The notes: generated by a model not told the origin, from the sequence alone. A DNA stretch of 64,000 bases from Nocardiopsis gilva YIM 90087 (GCF_002263495.1 NZ_CP022753.1:3162001-3226000); one strand, 5' to 3'. Numbered from the stretch's first letter, positions 8,553 through 17,566 are shown. Program-made: numbers and translations.

Positions 8553-9278
8553 TCAACCGGTGAACAGGTGCAGGTTGTACTTGGCCAGAATGGGGTTGAT
8601 CGGCACGAAGTAGGTGGTGCCGCCGGTACGGCAGCTCCCAGTGCCGCCGATCAGAAACCCCTGGATCTGGTTGCCACTGATGAAAGGCCCGCCCAGGTCA
8701 CCGGCCTCCGCGCACACGCTGGTCCGGGTCAGCCCGTACATCGTGCCCCAGTCGAAGCGGATGCTCTGGTTCTTGGCCTGGATGGTTCCGCAGTGCCAGC
8801 CGGTGGCGGATCCCGCGCGGCAGACGGCGGCCCCGATCGACGCCTCCCGCGATCCCTGGATCGACCTGGTGGGCGGTTGCCCGGGGGAGGTGCGGACATA
8901 GGACGTCGGGATCCAGCCGTCGTGTAGCTCGACGAAGGCGACCCCGTCCTGCCGCGACGACCACACGACGGTGCCGATGACGCGGCCGTCCGGACCGATG
9001 ATGGTATCCCCGGGGTTGCCGCACATGTATGAGGTCAGGAACCCGTAGGTGCCGTCCGAGGTCGTGACGACCGCACCGATGGCGCAGCGGTTGAGGTCGT
9101 TGCCATCGAGGTGGATGGGGTCGCCGGCGATGACGCGTGCGGGTTCGTCGCTGGCGGGAGCGGGGGTGGGGGAGCCGAGTGCGGCGGCGGCAGCGGCTGG
9201 GGCGAAAGCGAGGAGCATCCCGAGGGCCAGCAGGGAGGCGCCGAGGAGTCGGAGGAGACGCTGGGGGATGGGTGTCAT
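8553..9278 (-). CDS. Secreted streptogrisin-like protein lacking catalytic His and Ser (pseudoprotease)
   Basis: A 241-residue exported protein with a clear signal peptide (hydrophobic residues 7-33, Ala-rich cleavage region). Residues 60-241 align with streptogrisin/alpha-lytic S1 proteases, including six cysteines placed for the usual three disulphides (C65-C86, C153-C163, C189-C216). The His position, normally TAGHC, reads TSYMC (Met85), and the nucleophile, normally GDSGG, reads GDLGG (Leu195). The Asp region (QDGVAFVEL, Asp111) remains. The propeptide of active streptogrisins is absent. The fold should persist while proteolysis is lost, so a binding, decoy or inhibitor role is likely (inference). 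The gene is intact and not decaying. It is not closely linked to the active protease at 2164. Confidence 0.9.
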   Translation of the reverse strand: MTPIPQRLLRLLGASLLALGMLLAFAPAAAAAALGSPTPAPASDEPARVIAGDPIHLDGNDLNRCAIGAVVTTSDGTYGFLTSYMCGNPGDTIIGPDGRVIGTVVWSSRQDGVAFVELHDGWIPTSYVRTSPGQPPTRSIQGSREASIGAAVCRAGSATGWHCGTIQAKNQSIRFDWGTMYGLTRTSVCAEAGDLGGPFISGNQIQGFLIGGTGSCRTGGTTYFVPINPILAKYNLHLFTG

Positions 9279-9407
9279 ATCCGTGTTCCTTGCCTGTGGG
9301 GGTGGACAAGGCGAAGCGGCCGCCGGGGCGGGTGCCCGGGCCGCTCCCTCCCCTCGGGATGACCCGCGTCGTGGGCGGGACAGCCCGCGCGGGAAGGGGG
9401 TTCACCG

Positions 9408-9430
9408 GGTCGACGGCTCAACCGTCGACC
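9408..9430. terminator. Short perfect hairpin upstream of the pseudoprotease
   Basis: A 9-bp stem GGTCGACGG/CCGTCGACC with a 5-nt loop lies between the ABC permease stop and the pseudoprotease start, both on the minus strand. It could be a terminator or attenuator element or an operator dyad. The rest of the 334-bp gap (9279-9612) shows no gene. Confidence 0.35.
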
Positions 9431-9505
9431 AGCCGAACGATAAGCAGATGAGGGGGCCGCCGAATAGACCTGTTTCCTTACCGAAATGGCCCCGCGGCAC
9501 AGCGC

Positions 9506-9544
9506 AGGGTCGGGACTTGCGGTGATTCCGCAGGTCCCGACCCT
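9506..9544 (-). terminator. Terminator hairpin after the ABC permease
   Basis: A 17-bp stem with a single G-T type mismatch and a 5-nt loop (TGATT) starts about 70 bp past the permease stop. Both arms contain GGGTCGGGAC or its complement. It is probably the end of the ABC operon transcript. Confidence 0.65.
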
Positions 9545-9612
9545 GTCAGGGCGGTAGCCCGGGTGCGCGACGGGGCGGTGGGTGACGGTCCCTAGCTGTC
9601 CCGATCGGCTAG

Positions 9613-12258
9613 TCAGCCGATCTCGCCGGACCCCATTCCGGCGATCGATGTGCGCGCGGCCTTCCGTGCGGGCACGATCGCGGCCACCAGACCGGCGACC
9701 ACCGCCGCCGCGAGGAACACCCCGATCAGCCCCACCGGCACACGCAGGATCAGGTCTTCGAGCGTCGCCATGGCGGCGGCCCAGCCGAACAGCACGCCGA
9801 GCGCGACGCCCAGTCCCGCGCCGACGAGCGACACGAGGACCGCCTCGATGCTCAGCATCCGCCGCAGCTGCGCCCGGGTCAGCCCGAGCGCGCGGAGCAG
9901 CGCCGACTCTCGGGTCCGCTCAAGCACCGACAGCGCCATGGTGTTGGCGATGCCGAACACCGCGATGACGATGGCCAGCCCCAGCAGCGCGGCCACCGTC
10001 CAGAAAACAGCGGTCAGGACGGTCGTGTACTGCTGCTTCAGCTCGGCCACACCGCCGAGGGCGAGTGTGGGGTCGCCAGCGGTCGTCGCGAGGATGGCCT
10101 CGCGGACTTCGGCGAGATCCGTGTCCTCGGCCGCCTTGATCGCGACCGCCGTGTTGGTCGTGGCGCTGGGGTAGGCGTCGGCGAAGTCGGCCTCATCCAT
10201 GACGGTCCACGACAACGGGCCGTCGCCGTCTGTGATCGCCGCGATGTCGTAGGACCGTTCGTCCCCCTTCTCCGACGGCAGCTTCAGCGTGTCGCCCACG
10301 CTGAGCTGGAGCCACTCGGCCGTAAACCGGTGGATCGAGATCTTGCCCGGGCCGACGTTCGACAGGTCCCCGGCCTTCACCTTCTGCCGGATGTCGGTAC
10401 CGATGACGGCGTCGGAGTAGGTGGCGATAGCGACCGTGTCCTCCCCGTCCGGGCCGTTGAAGGGGGTGGTGACCTCGCGTCGCGGGTACGCGCCACGGAT
10501 CAGGGGCGATGCCGCGAGCTTGCTGATGATCGCTGAGGGCACCCCGCTGTCCGCGTCGCCCTTCTCACCATCGGCGTCCGCTCCGACGCCTGCACCTCTG
10601 GAGGCCTCGCTCAGCATCGTGTCCCGCGACAGCTCGTAGTCGACGGAGAACTTCAGGCCCAGCTGGTCGTCGAGGGTCGCCTCCGTCGAGGAGTTGATCA
10701 CCGAGTAGCCGGTCATGAGCGTGGCGCCGACGGTGAGCGCGATCATGGCGGTGGCGGCGCGCTTGGGGCTGCGCCGGGCGTTGTCAGTGGCCAGCATGCT
10801 GGCCACACCGACCTTGCGCATCGGAATCCCGACCACGCGGACGATGGCGCGCACCAGCACCGGGCCGATGATCACCACGCCGACGAAACACACCATTCCG
10901 GAGGCGACAACGGTGATCATCGCGGTGGGACTCGGTTTCCCCTGGAGCGCGAAGGCGATCATCCCCGCCGAGATCAGGAAGAACACCGAGGCACCGGCAA
11001 CGCGCTTCCACCCGTTGCCTTCCTCTATACCGGTGGCCACGGCACCGGCGCGCAGTGCGGCCAGAGGCGGGACCGCGGTGGCGCGCCAGGCGGGCAGCAG
11101 GGCGGAGACGACCGTGACGAGGGTTCCGACCAGCAGGCCTGCGGCGATCGCGGTGAGGCTGAGGCTTGGCGGTCCGGCGACGGTGAGGCCGCCCAGGACG
11201 TTGGCGGCGAGCGTGCCGACGGAGGCGATCCCGGCCGCGGCGAGACCGAATCCGGCCGCGACGCCGATCAGGGAGGAGAGGAAGCCGACGATCACCGCCT
11301 CGATCAGGACATTGCCGAAGATCTGGTGGCGTTGGGCGCCGACGCAGCGCAGCAGCGCTGTCTCGCGCTGGCGCTGGGCGATGAGGATGGCGAAGGTGTT
11401 GTAGATGACGATCCCGGCGACGAACATGGCCACCGCCGCGAACAGCAGCAATGCGGTTCCCAGGAGACCCACCTGGCTGCCTCCCGCCGCCGTGGCCATC
11501 TCATCGCCCATCTCCTGGCCGGTCATGGCTTTGGCGGGAGACTCGAGCGCGGTGGCGAGGGCCTGTTTGAGCTCGTGCGGGGAGACGCCTTCGGCGCCGG
11601 TGACGTCGATCTCGCGGAAGTCCGCGGCGCCGGTCATCTTCTCGGCCGTGGCGGGGTCGAAGGCGACCACGCCACGGTTGCCGAGCTCCGGCTCGACACC
11701 GACGTCGACGAGGCCGACGACGTCGAAGTCGTGCTTGGCGCCGGTGGAGTCCAGGATCGTCACGGTGTCGCCGATGCCGTAGTCGGCCGAGGCCGCGCTG
11801 GTGGTGGCCAGTGCGACCTCGTCGCCGTTGGTGGGGAGACGCCCCTCGTCCGCTGGGTAGCGGCTGACCAGGTCATCGCCGACCGAGAGGCCCGCGGTTC
11901 CGAACCCGAGAATGCGGCCGTCCTTGTCCAGCAGCGGGGTGTCGCCGTAGGTCAGGCCGTCAGCCTTGGCGACCTGCGGCAGTGCGCGCACCTCCGCGAG
12001 CATCTCGGCGGTGAGGGCGGGTTCCTCCCACTCCTCCGCCTCGTCAGGGGTGGAGGGTTGGGCGGCTTCCCAGTCGATGACAACGGCGGCGTCGATCCGG
12101 TCCGTCGATCCCTTGACCTTGTCGTTGAAGGTGTCCTGGATCGTGTCGGTGAAGACGAGGGTGCCGGAGACGAACATGACGCCGAGGATGATGGCTAGGG
12201 CGGTGGTGATCAGGCGGGCCTTGTGCAGGCGCAGGCCGGCCAGGGTGGTGCGCAGCAT
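9613..12258 (-). CDS. ABC transporter permease with two FtsX/MacB-type domains
   Basis: An 881-residue integral membrane protein. One N-terminal membrane segment (about residues 15-38) is followed by a large extracellular domain, then a first cluster of three or four segments near residues 255-400. A second segment near 425-510, another extracellular domain, and a final FtsX-type cluster at 735-870 follow. This is the duplicated FtsX/MacB_PCD layout of actinobacterial MacB-like or lipoprotein-release-like permeases, which work mechanically rather than as channels. It starts 7 bp after the ATPase stop, so the two are coupled. Substrate candidates are lipoproteins, peptides or drugs; the BNR lipoprotein upstream is the only nearby hint. 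Confidence 0.95.
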   Translation of the reverse strand: MLRTTLAGLRLHKARLITTALAIILGVMFVSGTLVFTDTIQDTFNDKVKGSTDRIDAAVVIDWEAAQPSTPDEAEEWEEPALTAEMLAEVRALPQVAKADGLTYGDTPLLDKDGRILGFGTAGLSVGDDLVSRYPADEGRLPTNGDEVALATTSAASADYGIGDTVTILDSTGAKHDFDVVGLVDVGVEPELGNRGVVAFDPATAEKMTGAADFREIDVTGAEGVSPHELKQALATALESPAKAMTGQEMGDEMATAAGGSQVGLLGTALLLFAAVAMFVAGIVIYNTFAILIAQRQRETALLRCVGAQRHQIFGNVLIEAVIVGFLSSLIGVAAGFGLAAAGIASVGTLAANVLGGLTVAGPPSLSLTAIAAGLLVGTLVTVVSALLPAWRATAVPPLAALRAGAVATGIEEGNGWKRVAGASVFFLISAGMIAFALQGKPSPTAMITVVASGMVCFVGVVIIGPVLVRAIVRVVGIPMRKVGVASMLATDNARRSPKRAATAMIALTVGATLMTGYSVINSSTEATLDDQLGLKFSVDYELSRDTMLSEASRGAGVGADADGEKGDADSGVPSAIISKLAASPLIRGAYPRREVTTPFNGPDGEDTVAIATYSDAVIGTDIRQKVKAGDLSNVGPGKISIHRFTAEWLQLSVGDTLKLPSEKGDERSYDIAAITDGDGPLSWTVMDEADFADAYPSATTNTAVAIKAAEDTDLAEVREAILATTAGDPTLALGGVAELKQQYTTVLTAVFWTVAALLGLAIVIAVFGIANTMALSVLERTRESALLRALGLTRAQLRRMLSIEAVLVSLVGAGLGVALGVLFGWAAAMATLEDLILRVPVGLIGVFLAAAVVAGLVAAIVPARKAARTSIAGMGSGEIG

Positions 12259-12265
12259 GGCGGGT

Positions 12266-13033
12266 TCAGGCCTCCAGCTTCACGAGCCGGTCCAGCACGG
12301 CCTCGGCGCTGGGCGCGTGGACCTCGTCGACCAGGCGCCCGTCGCGCAGGAAGACGACCCGGTCGGCGTAGGAGGCGGCCACCGGGTCGTGGGTGACCAT
12401 CACGATGGTCTGGTTCAGCTCGCGGGCCGAGTCGCGCAGGAACGCCAGGACTTCGGCGCCGGAGCGGGAGTCGAGGTTGCCGGTGGGCTCGTCGGCGTAG
12501 ACGACCTCGGGGGCGCCGAGCAGGGCGCGGGCCACGGCCACGCGCTGCTGCTGGCCGCCGGAGAGTTTGGAGGGCAGGTGGTCCAGGCGGTCCTGGAGGC
12601 CGACGACGTTGATGATGTGGTCCAGGCGGGCCTGGTCGGTGTCGCGTTTGGCGATCTGGGCGGGCAGGAGGATGTTCTGCTGGGCGGTGAGCATGGGCAG
12701 CAGGTTGAAGGACTGGAAAATGAAGCCGATGCGGTCGCGTCGGAGCAGGGTGAGTTGTTTGTCTTTGAGTTGGGTGAGGTCGGTGCGGCCGAGGTGGACG
12801 GTGCCCGACGTGACGGTGTCCAGGCCGGCCAGGGCGTGCATGAGGGTGGATTTGCCCGAGCCGGAGGGGCCCATGATCGCGGTGAAGGCGCCGCGGGTGA
12901 ACTCCACGGTGACGTTGTCCAGGGCCCTGACCGCCGAGTCCCCACTCCCATACACCTTCGACAGCTGGTGCGCCGACACGACGGGCGGGGCCGCCGTGGG
13001 GTCGGGTGCGATGGCCGTGGCGTGTTCGCTCAC
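12266..13033 (-). CDS. ABC transporter ATP-binding protein (MacB/LolD type)
   Basis: A 255-residue ATPase of the MacB/LolD/FtsE class. Motifs: Walker A GPSGSGKST, Q-loop FQSFNLLPML, signature LSGGQQQRVAVAR, Walker B VVYADEP followed by TGNLDSRSG, and H-loop VMVTHD. The TGNLDS D-loop is typical for this exporter class. GTG 13033 has GGAGGAG 6-9 nt upstream. It precedes its permease by 7 bp and energises it. An N-terminal tail of about 18 residues is low complexity. Confidence 0.97.
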   Translation of the reverse strand: MSEHATAIAPDPTAAPPVVSAHQLSKVYGSGDSAVRALDNVTVEFTRGAFTAIMGPSGSGKSTLMHALAGLDTVTSGTVHLGRTDLTQLKDKQLTLLRRDRIGFIFQSFNLLPMLTAQQNILLPAQIAKRDTDQARLDHIINVVGLQDRLDHLPSKLSGGQQQRVAVARALLGAPEVVYADEPTGNLDSRSGAEVLAFLRDSARELNQTIVMVTHDPVAASYADRVVFLRDGRLVDEVHAPSAEAVLDRLVKLEA

Positions 13034-13160
13034 GTGTGCTCCTCCTGCTCGCGGTAGGGAATCGATCCGCTGGCCGGGTCATATGGGGACCAATCGGCCG
13101 CAGGAGGGTTAACGCGGGTGGTGATCGATCGGGTTCAGGGGGCAGCGGCGGGCGCGTGTG

Positions 13161-13192
13161 GTGGCGCTCACCCTTGCGCGGGTGAGCGCCAC
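13161..13192 (-). terminator. Strong hairpin after the BNR lipoprotein gene
   Basis: A perfect 13-bp stem (GTGGCGCTCACCC/GGGTGAGCGCCAC) with a 6-nt loop TTGCGC lies 18 bp beyond the BNR lipoprotein stop and upstream of the ABC ATPase. It separates the lipoprotein transcript from the ABC operon, although read-through is possible. Confidence 0.65.
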
Positions 13193-13210
13193 GCATCCCG
13201 TCCGATGGGC

Positions 13211-14110
13211 TCAGTCGGCCGACAGCTGCGGCGGCCCGAAGGACTCGCCGCCGTCAGCGGAGACCACGAGCATGCCGTTAGCGACGGCGGCGATGTGGTC
13301 GGGGCCGGCGTGGAAGGCTTCGGGTTGCCCCCCGACCGACCCGAGTTCGCTCCAGGTCGTCCCGCCGTCGTCGCTTTGGTGCACCGTCCCCGCCGGGTCG
13401 ATGCCGACGACCGTGTCGCCCTGTGACCAGTCGACCAGTGCCAGCATCGGCGCGCCATCGACGGCGGTGAAGGACGTGCCGCCGTCGGTCGAGCGGCGCA
13501 GCCCCTCCTGGGTCGTGGCCACGACGGTCGTGCTGTCCTCGGAGATCGCGAGCGAGACCGCGGCGACGTTCTGGTCGAGTTCGCTCCACTTCTTGCCGTC
13601 GTCGGTCGCCACCAGGGCGCCGTCGAAACCGATCACCGTGTCCTTGGACGCGGCGAGTGCGTGGAAGTCCGACTGTCCCTCGCGGGAGAGGGTGGTCCAG
13701 GTCTTCCCGCCGTCGGTGGACTCCAGCAGGCCGACCGGGTTGGGCCGGTCGGGGGTGCCCTCGCCGGGGTGGCCGCTGGCCACCAGCCGGTCGGGCCCTG
13801 CCTCGGCCAGGCCCATGTAGTCCATGACCGGGCTGATCAGCTCGGCTTTGACATCGTCGTCGGCGCCGGTGATGCGGTAGACGCCGTAGTGCGTGCCCAG
13901 GAGCAGGCCGTCGCTCTCGGGGTCGGCGACGATGCCGTGGACGTGCTCGGCGTCGTCGGGCAGTGGGAAGCCCTCGACCGCGCCGGGAGGGGTGGTGCCG
14001 TCCGTGCCGCCGGGGTCGCCGCCATCGGTCTCGGTACCGCAGGCGCTGAGCAGGAGAACGGGAACGAGCAGCGCCGCTGGTGCGAGGAGGCGCTGTGCAG
14101 TGGTGGACAT
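13211..14110 (-). CDS. BNR-repeat lipoprotein (F510_1955/sialidase-like fold)
   Basis: A 299-residue lipoprotein. The signal peptide ends in lipobox LLLSAC, so it is anchored outside the membrane. The mature protein carries repeated Asp-box-like motifs, STDGGKTW, STDGGTSF, SDDGGTTW and SADGGESF, spaced as in beta-propeller BNR proteins. EHVHGIVADPESDGLLLGTHYGVY matches the start of the F510_1955 family annotated as glycosylhydrolases. No sialidase catalytic Arg triad or FRIP motif is visible, so enzymatic activity is doubtful and a binding or scaffolding propeller is as likely. ATG 14110 is chosen because the signal peptide starts there; the frame stays open further upstream. A 58-bp gap links it to the small gene upstream. 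Confidence 0.85.
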   Translation of the reverse strand: MSTTAQRLLAPAALLVPVLLLSACGTETDGGDPGGTDGTTPPGAVEGFPLPDDAEHVHGIVADPESDGLLLGTHYGVYRITGADDDVKAELISPVMDYMGLAEAGPDRLVASGHPGEGTPDRPNPVGLLESTDGGKTWTTLSREGQSDFHALAASKDTVIGFDGALVATDDGKKWSELDQNVAAVSLAISEDSTTVVATTQEGLRRSTDGGTSFTAVDGAPMLALVDWSQGDTVVGIDPAGTVHQSDDGGTTWSELGSVGGQPEAFHAGPDHIAAVANGMLVVSADGGESFGPPQLSAD

Positions 14111-14168
14111 GATGTAGGAAACCGCTTTCGTCGATCCATTGGTGGGTCCGTGGGCAAGGGGACCGGTA

Positions 14169-14579
14169 CTAGATCCGCAGGATCGACAGTTCGGCCAGGT
14201 CGGGTGGGGCGCGTTCGGCGGTGCCCGCCGGTGGCGCGGAGACACCCCCAGGAGTGGGCGCGGGTGGTGGCAGCAGGATGTAGCGAGCCAGTGCGGGGGC
14301 GGGCAACGGCAGCGCGGCCGGCGCGGTGAGGCATCCGCCGCTGTCCGAGGAGTCGCAGGAGCGCGCGGACACGGTTTCGGTGCCGCTGTTCGGCGTGTCG
14401 AGCCCGGGGGCCGTTTCGGTCGCGGCCGCCGATGGCGTGGACACGGCAGACGCCGCCGTGTGGACGGTGTGCTCGGGGAGGAGGAACTCATGGTGGGCGG
14501 CGAACACGCACGCCACCAGAAGAGCGAGGATCCCCAGCGCCAGCCCGGTACGGCGGGTCTGGCTCCCGGTCTGTGGCAT
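14169..14579 (-). CDS. Small membrane-anchored protein, DUF6153-like (tentative)
   Basis: A 136-residue protein with one N-terminal membrane segment (about residues 10-28, LALGILALLVACVF), then a low-complexity Ser/Thr/Ala/Pro stretch, a CDSSDSGGC segment that could form a disulphide, and a proline-rich tail. Size and layout resemble DUF6153 proteins of actinobacteria, but I cannot confirm it. It precedes the BNR lipoprotein by 58 bp, probably as the first gene of that transcript. Homologous pairs elsewhere sit in metal- or copper-related loci by my recollection; here the neighbouring gene on the other side is a Zur-type metallochaperone. Function unknown. Confidence 0.7.
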   Translation of the reverse strand: MPQTGSQTRRTGLALGILALLVACVFAAHHEFLLPEHTVHTAASAVSTPSAAATETAPGLDTPNSGTETVSARSCDSSDSGGCLTAPAALPLPAPALARYILLPPPAPTPGGVSAPPAGTAERAPPDLAELSILRI

Positions 14580-14757
14580 CGCACCCCGCCTTCATGACGC
14601 GTAGGGGCGGCGCCCTCCTCGGGGCACCGCCCCTCATCCTAGGGGAGCGTCCACCGCGCTGGTCAGAGGACCACAAACGCGCGGTGGCCCAGCACACTCC
14701 CCCTGCCCCTCGTTCGACACGGCGGCGGAGGCGATGCTAGAAACGACCATAGCAAAC

Positions 14758-14770
14758 GAAAATCATTTTC
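14758..14770. promoter_or_regulatory. Zur-box-like palindrome
   Basis: GAAAATCATTTTC is an inverted repeat with only a central unpaired base, and its complement GAAAATGATTTTC matches the core of the actinobacterial Zur box (TGAAAATGATTTTCA). It lies 18 bp before the start of the G3E GTPase gene, where a repressor would block transcription or translation. Zur represses zinc-acquisition genes when zinc is plentiful, so the gene should be induced by zinc limitation. It also lies 179 bp upstream of the divergent small gene at 14579. Confidence 0.75.
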
Positions 14771-14787
14771 AATATGAGGATGGGTTC

Positions 14788-16047
14788 ATGGAATCCGCGC
14801 GCACGGCCGTCGACGGGGGAGCGGACACCCTCCCGGTGACCGTCCTCTCCGGCTTCCTCGGGGCCGGCAAGACCACGCTGCTCAACCACGTGCTCCACAA
14901 CCGCCTGGGGCTGCGCGTCGCTGTCATCGTGAACGACATGAGCGAGGTCAACATCGACGCCGGACTCGTCCGGGAGGGCGGTGCGCTGTCCCGCACCCAG
15001 GAGCGCCTCGTCGAGATGACCAACGGGTGCATCTGCTGCACCCTCCGCGACGACCTCCTCATCGAGGTCGACCGGCTCGCCCGCGAAGGGCGCTTCGACC
15101 ACCTCCTCATCGAGTCCAGCGGCATCTCCGAGCCGATGCCGGTCGCCGCGACCTTTGCCTTCGCAGACGACGACGGCCAGAGCCTGTTGGACCGCGCTCG
15201 CATCGACACCATGGTCTCCGTCGTGGACGCCGTGAACTTCCTGCGCGAACTGGACCTCGGCGATGACCTCGTCTCCCGGGGCCTGGACGCCTACGAGGGC
15301 GACGAACGCACCGTCAGCGACCTGCTCATCGACCAGGTCGAATTCGCCGACGTGCTGGTGGTGAACAAGACCGACCTCGTCGGCGCCGACGACCTTGACC
15401 GGGTCGAGGGGGTGCTGCGGCGGCTCAACCCCCTCGCCCAGATCGTGCGGGCCGAACACGGCCGGGTCGACCCGCGCCTCATCGTCGGGGCCGACCTGTT
15501 CGACCTGGAACGGGCGTCCCGCGCGCCGGGGTGGGCGGCCGAGCTCAACGGGGACCATGTCCCCGAGACCGAGGAGTACGGGATCTCCAGCGTGGTCCTG
15601 CGTTCCGACAGGCCGTTCCACCCCGGCCGCCTGTGGGAGCTCATCGAGTCCGGATTGGACTCCGGCTCCTACGGCACGATCCTGCGTTCCAAGGGCTTCT
15701 TCTGGCTCGCGACGCGCGCCGAGATCACCGGGCTGTGGTCGCAGGCGGGGCCGGTGTTGCGGTTCGAGCCCTCGGGTGTGTGGGACCCGGCCGACGGCCC
15801 CCGTCTCGGCTACAGCGCCGACGATCTGGAGGGTGCCGAGAGCGTTTCGCCGCGCCAGGAGCTCGTCTTCATCGGAACCGGGCTGCGCGGTGACACGCTG
15901 CTCGGCGCGCTGGAGGACTGCCTGCTCACCGACGCGGAGATGGCCCTGCCGTGGGGACAGCTGCCCGACCCCTTCCCCGCCTGGGATATTCGCGGCATGC
16001 ACGCCCACCCCCACGACCACCATCACCCCGCGCCGGCCGGCGGCTGA
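14788..16047 (+). CDS. G3E-family GTPase, Zur-regulated zinc metallochaperone (YciC/ZigA-like)
   Basis: A 419-residue CobW/G3E GTPase. Walker A is GFLGAGKT (residues 22-29). The metal-binding CxCC motif is GCICC (C81, C83, C84), ESSGISEP is the Walker B-like region, and NKTD is the guanine-specificity motif. The C-terminal CobW_C domain ends in the His-rich tail HAHPHDHHH, a likely metal-binding tail. Such proteins deliver zinc to client enzymes under zinc starvation. The Zur-like box just upstream supports this. ATG 14788 has GAGGA 7 nt upstream; an in-frame start at 14734 would place the Zur box inside the coding region and is less likely. It converges on the MHS transporter with a 9-bp gap. 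Confidence 0.95.
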   Translation: MESARTAVDGGADTLPVTVLSGFLGAGKTTLLNHVLHNRLGLRVAVIVNDMSEVNIDAGLVREGGALSRTQERLVEMTNGCICCTLRDDLLIEVDRLAREGRFDHLLIESSGISEPMPVAATFAFADDDGQSLLDRARIDTMVSVVDAVNFLRELDLGDDLVSRGLDAYEGDERTVSDLLIDQVEFADVLVVNKTDLVGADDLDRVEGVLRRLNPLAQIVRAEHGRVDPRLIVGADLFDLERASRAPGWAAELNGDHVPETEEYGISSVVLRSDRPFHPGRLWELIESGLDSGSYGTILRSKGFFWLATRAEITGLWSQAGPVLRFEPSGVWDPADGPRLGYSADDLEGAESVSPRQELVFIGTGLRGDTLLGALEDCLLTDAEMALPWGQLPDPFPAWDIRGMHAHPHDHHHPAPAGG

Positions 16048-16056
16048 CCCGAAAGG

Positions 16057-17364
16057 CTACTGAGGTTGCTCCCGCCGCCGTTCGCGCACCTGATCGGCGG
16101 TCTCGGGGATCTTCAGTACCGCGATCAGCGTGATAAGGCCGAGCATCACCATGTAGGCCGACACCGACATCGTCGTCCCGGTGGACTCCGTCAGCACGGC
16201 CGCGGCGAATGGAGTGATCCCGCCGCCCAGGATCGCGGCGACCGCGTAGGCGAACGAGGCACCGCTGTAACGGATCCGGGCGGGGAACAGCTCGGCGTAC
16301 AACGCGGCCTGCGGGCCGTAGGTCAGGCCGAGCCCGACCGCCAGCATCAGCACCGCGGCCAGCATCAGCGGAACCGAGGCGGTGTCCAACAGAAGGAAGA
16401 ACGGGAAGGCCCAGACGATCAGCCAGACCGATCCGATGAGATAGACGGGCCGCCGCCCCACAGCGTCGGACCGCCACGCCGCCCACAGCGTGGTCGCGAT
16501 CCAGAAGAGCGCGCCGAGCACGATCAGCAGCAGCATGGTGTTCTGTCCGACCCCGAGCCGGGTGGTGGCGTGGACGAGGATGAACGCCAGGAACACGTAG
16601 CCGATACCGATATTCGCGACGAACACTCCGATGGCGACGGCGAGCGTCCTGGGGTGGTGGCGCAGCACCTCGGTGATGGGTCGTCGGGAGCGCTGCTCCT
16701 GCTCCTTCAACCGGGCGAACTCCGGCGACTCGTTCACCCGGAGCCGGATGAACAGGCCCACGATGATGAGCACCGCGCTGAACAGGAACGGCAGGCGCCA
16801 GCCCCATGCCGTGAACTGGTCGGCCGACAGGACGGTGGTGACCGTGAAGAACGCGCCGTTGGCCACGACCAGACCGGTCGGGGCGCCCAGTTGCGGGAAC
16901 GCGCCGAAGAGGCCGCGCCGGTGGACCGGAGCGTGCTCGACGGCCATCAGCGCCGCCCCGCCCCACTCGCCGCCCGCGCTCAGGCCCTGCATCAGCCGGA
17001 AGACCACCAGCAGGATGGGCGCGGCCAGGCCTATCTGGTCGTAGGTGGGCAGCAGGCCGACACCGACCGTCGCGACGCCCATGAGCAGCAGCGCCAGCAC
17101 AAGCATGGTCCGACGCCCCAGACGGTCGCCGAAGTGGCCCATGAGGATCCCGCCCAGTGGCCGTACGACGAACGTCACACCGATCGTGGTAACGGAGGTC
17201 AGGCTCGCGGCGGCAGGGGACAGGGCGGTGAAGAAATGCTGGCCGAACACCAGCTGGGCGGCGGTCGCGTAGATGAAGAAGTCGTACCACTCGATCGTCG
17301 TGCCGATGAAGCTGGCCCCCGCCACCCGGCGGACCTGCGATTCCGGCCCTCGTTTTCCTCGCAT
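16057..17364 (-). CDS. MFS transporter, metabolite:H+ symporter (MHS) family
   Basis: A 435-residue membrane protein with about 12 predicted segments. MHS landmarks are GTTIEWYDFFIYATAA at the N terminus, the MFS loop motif GHFGDRLGRR, the GEWGGAALMAVE segment before the central loop, and RVNESPEF after segment 6. The family imports dicarboxylates, shikimate, proline-betaine, alpha-ketoglutarate and similar acids with protons. The substrate is not predictable here. ATG 17364 lacks a strong ribosome binding site; the frame remains open upstream, but that would run into the divergent TetR promoter. The divergent TetR gene is the likely regulator. Confidence 0.93.
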   Translation of the reverse strand: MRGKRGPESQVRRVAGASFIGTTIEWYDFFIYATAAQLVFGQHFFTALSPAAASLTSVTTIGVTFVVRPLGGILMGHFGDRLGRRTMLVLALLLMGVATVGVGLLPTYDQIGLAAPILLVVFRLMQGLSAGGEWGGAALMAVEHAPVHRRGLFGAFPQLGAPTGLVVANGAFFTVTTVLSADQFTAWGWRLPFLFSAVLIIVGLFIRLRVNESPEFARLKEQEQRSRRPITEVLRHHPRTLAVAIGVFVANIGIGYVFLAFILVHATTRLGVGQNTMLLLIVLGALFWIATTLWAAWRSDAVGRRPVYLIGSVWLIVWAFPFFLLLDTASVPLMLAAVLMLAVGLGLTYGPQAALYAELFPARIRYSGASFAYAVAAILGGGITPFAAAVLTESTGTTMSVSAYMVMLGLITLIAVLKIPETADQVRERRREQPQ

Positions 17365-17566
17365 TCCGGTGGTGCGTTGTATCAACGTCGTCCCCGTTCC
17401 GAAGAAGTGGACCTGCGGGCCGGGCCCGAGCTGAGTGTAAATGTGGCACGGAACACGAACAAGAGCCGCTGTTGCGCTGTTGCGGAGCGTAACACCATGT
17501 GGAGGGCGGTATGCGGTGATCGTCCGCATCCGGGCGGCTATCGGCGGTCTCGGTAGTGTCGGAACC

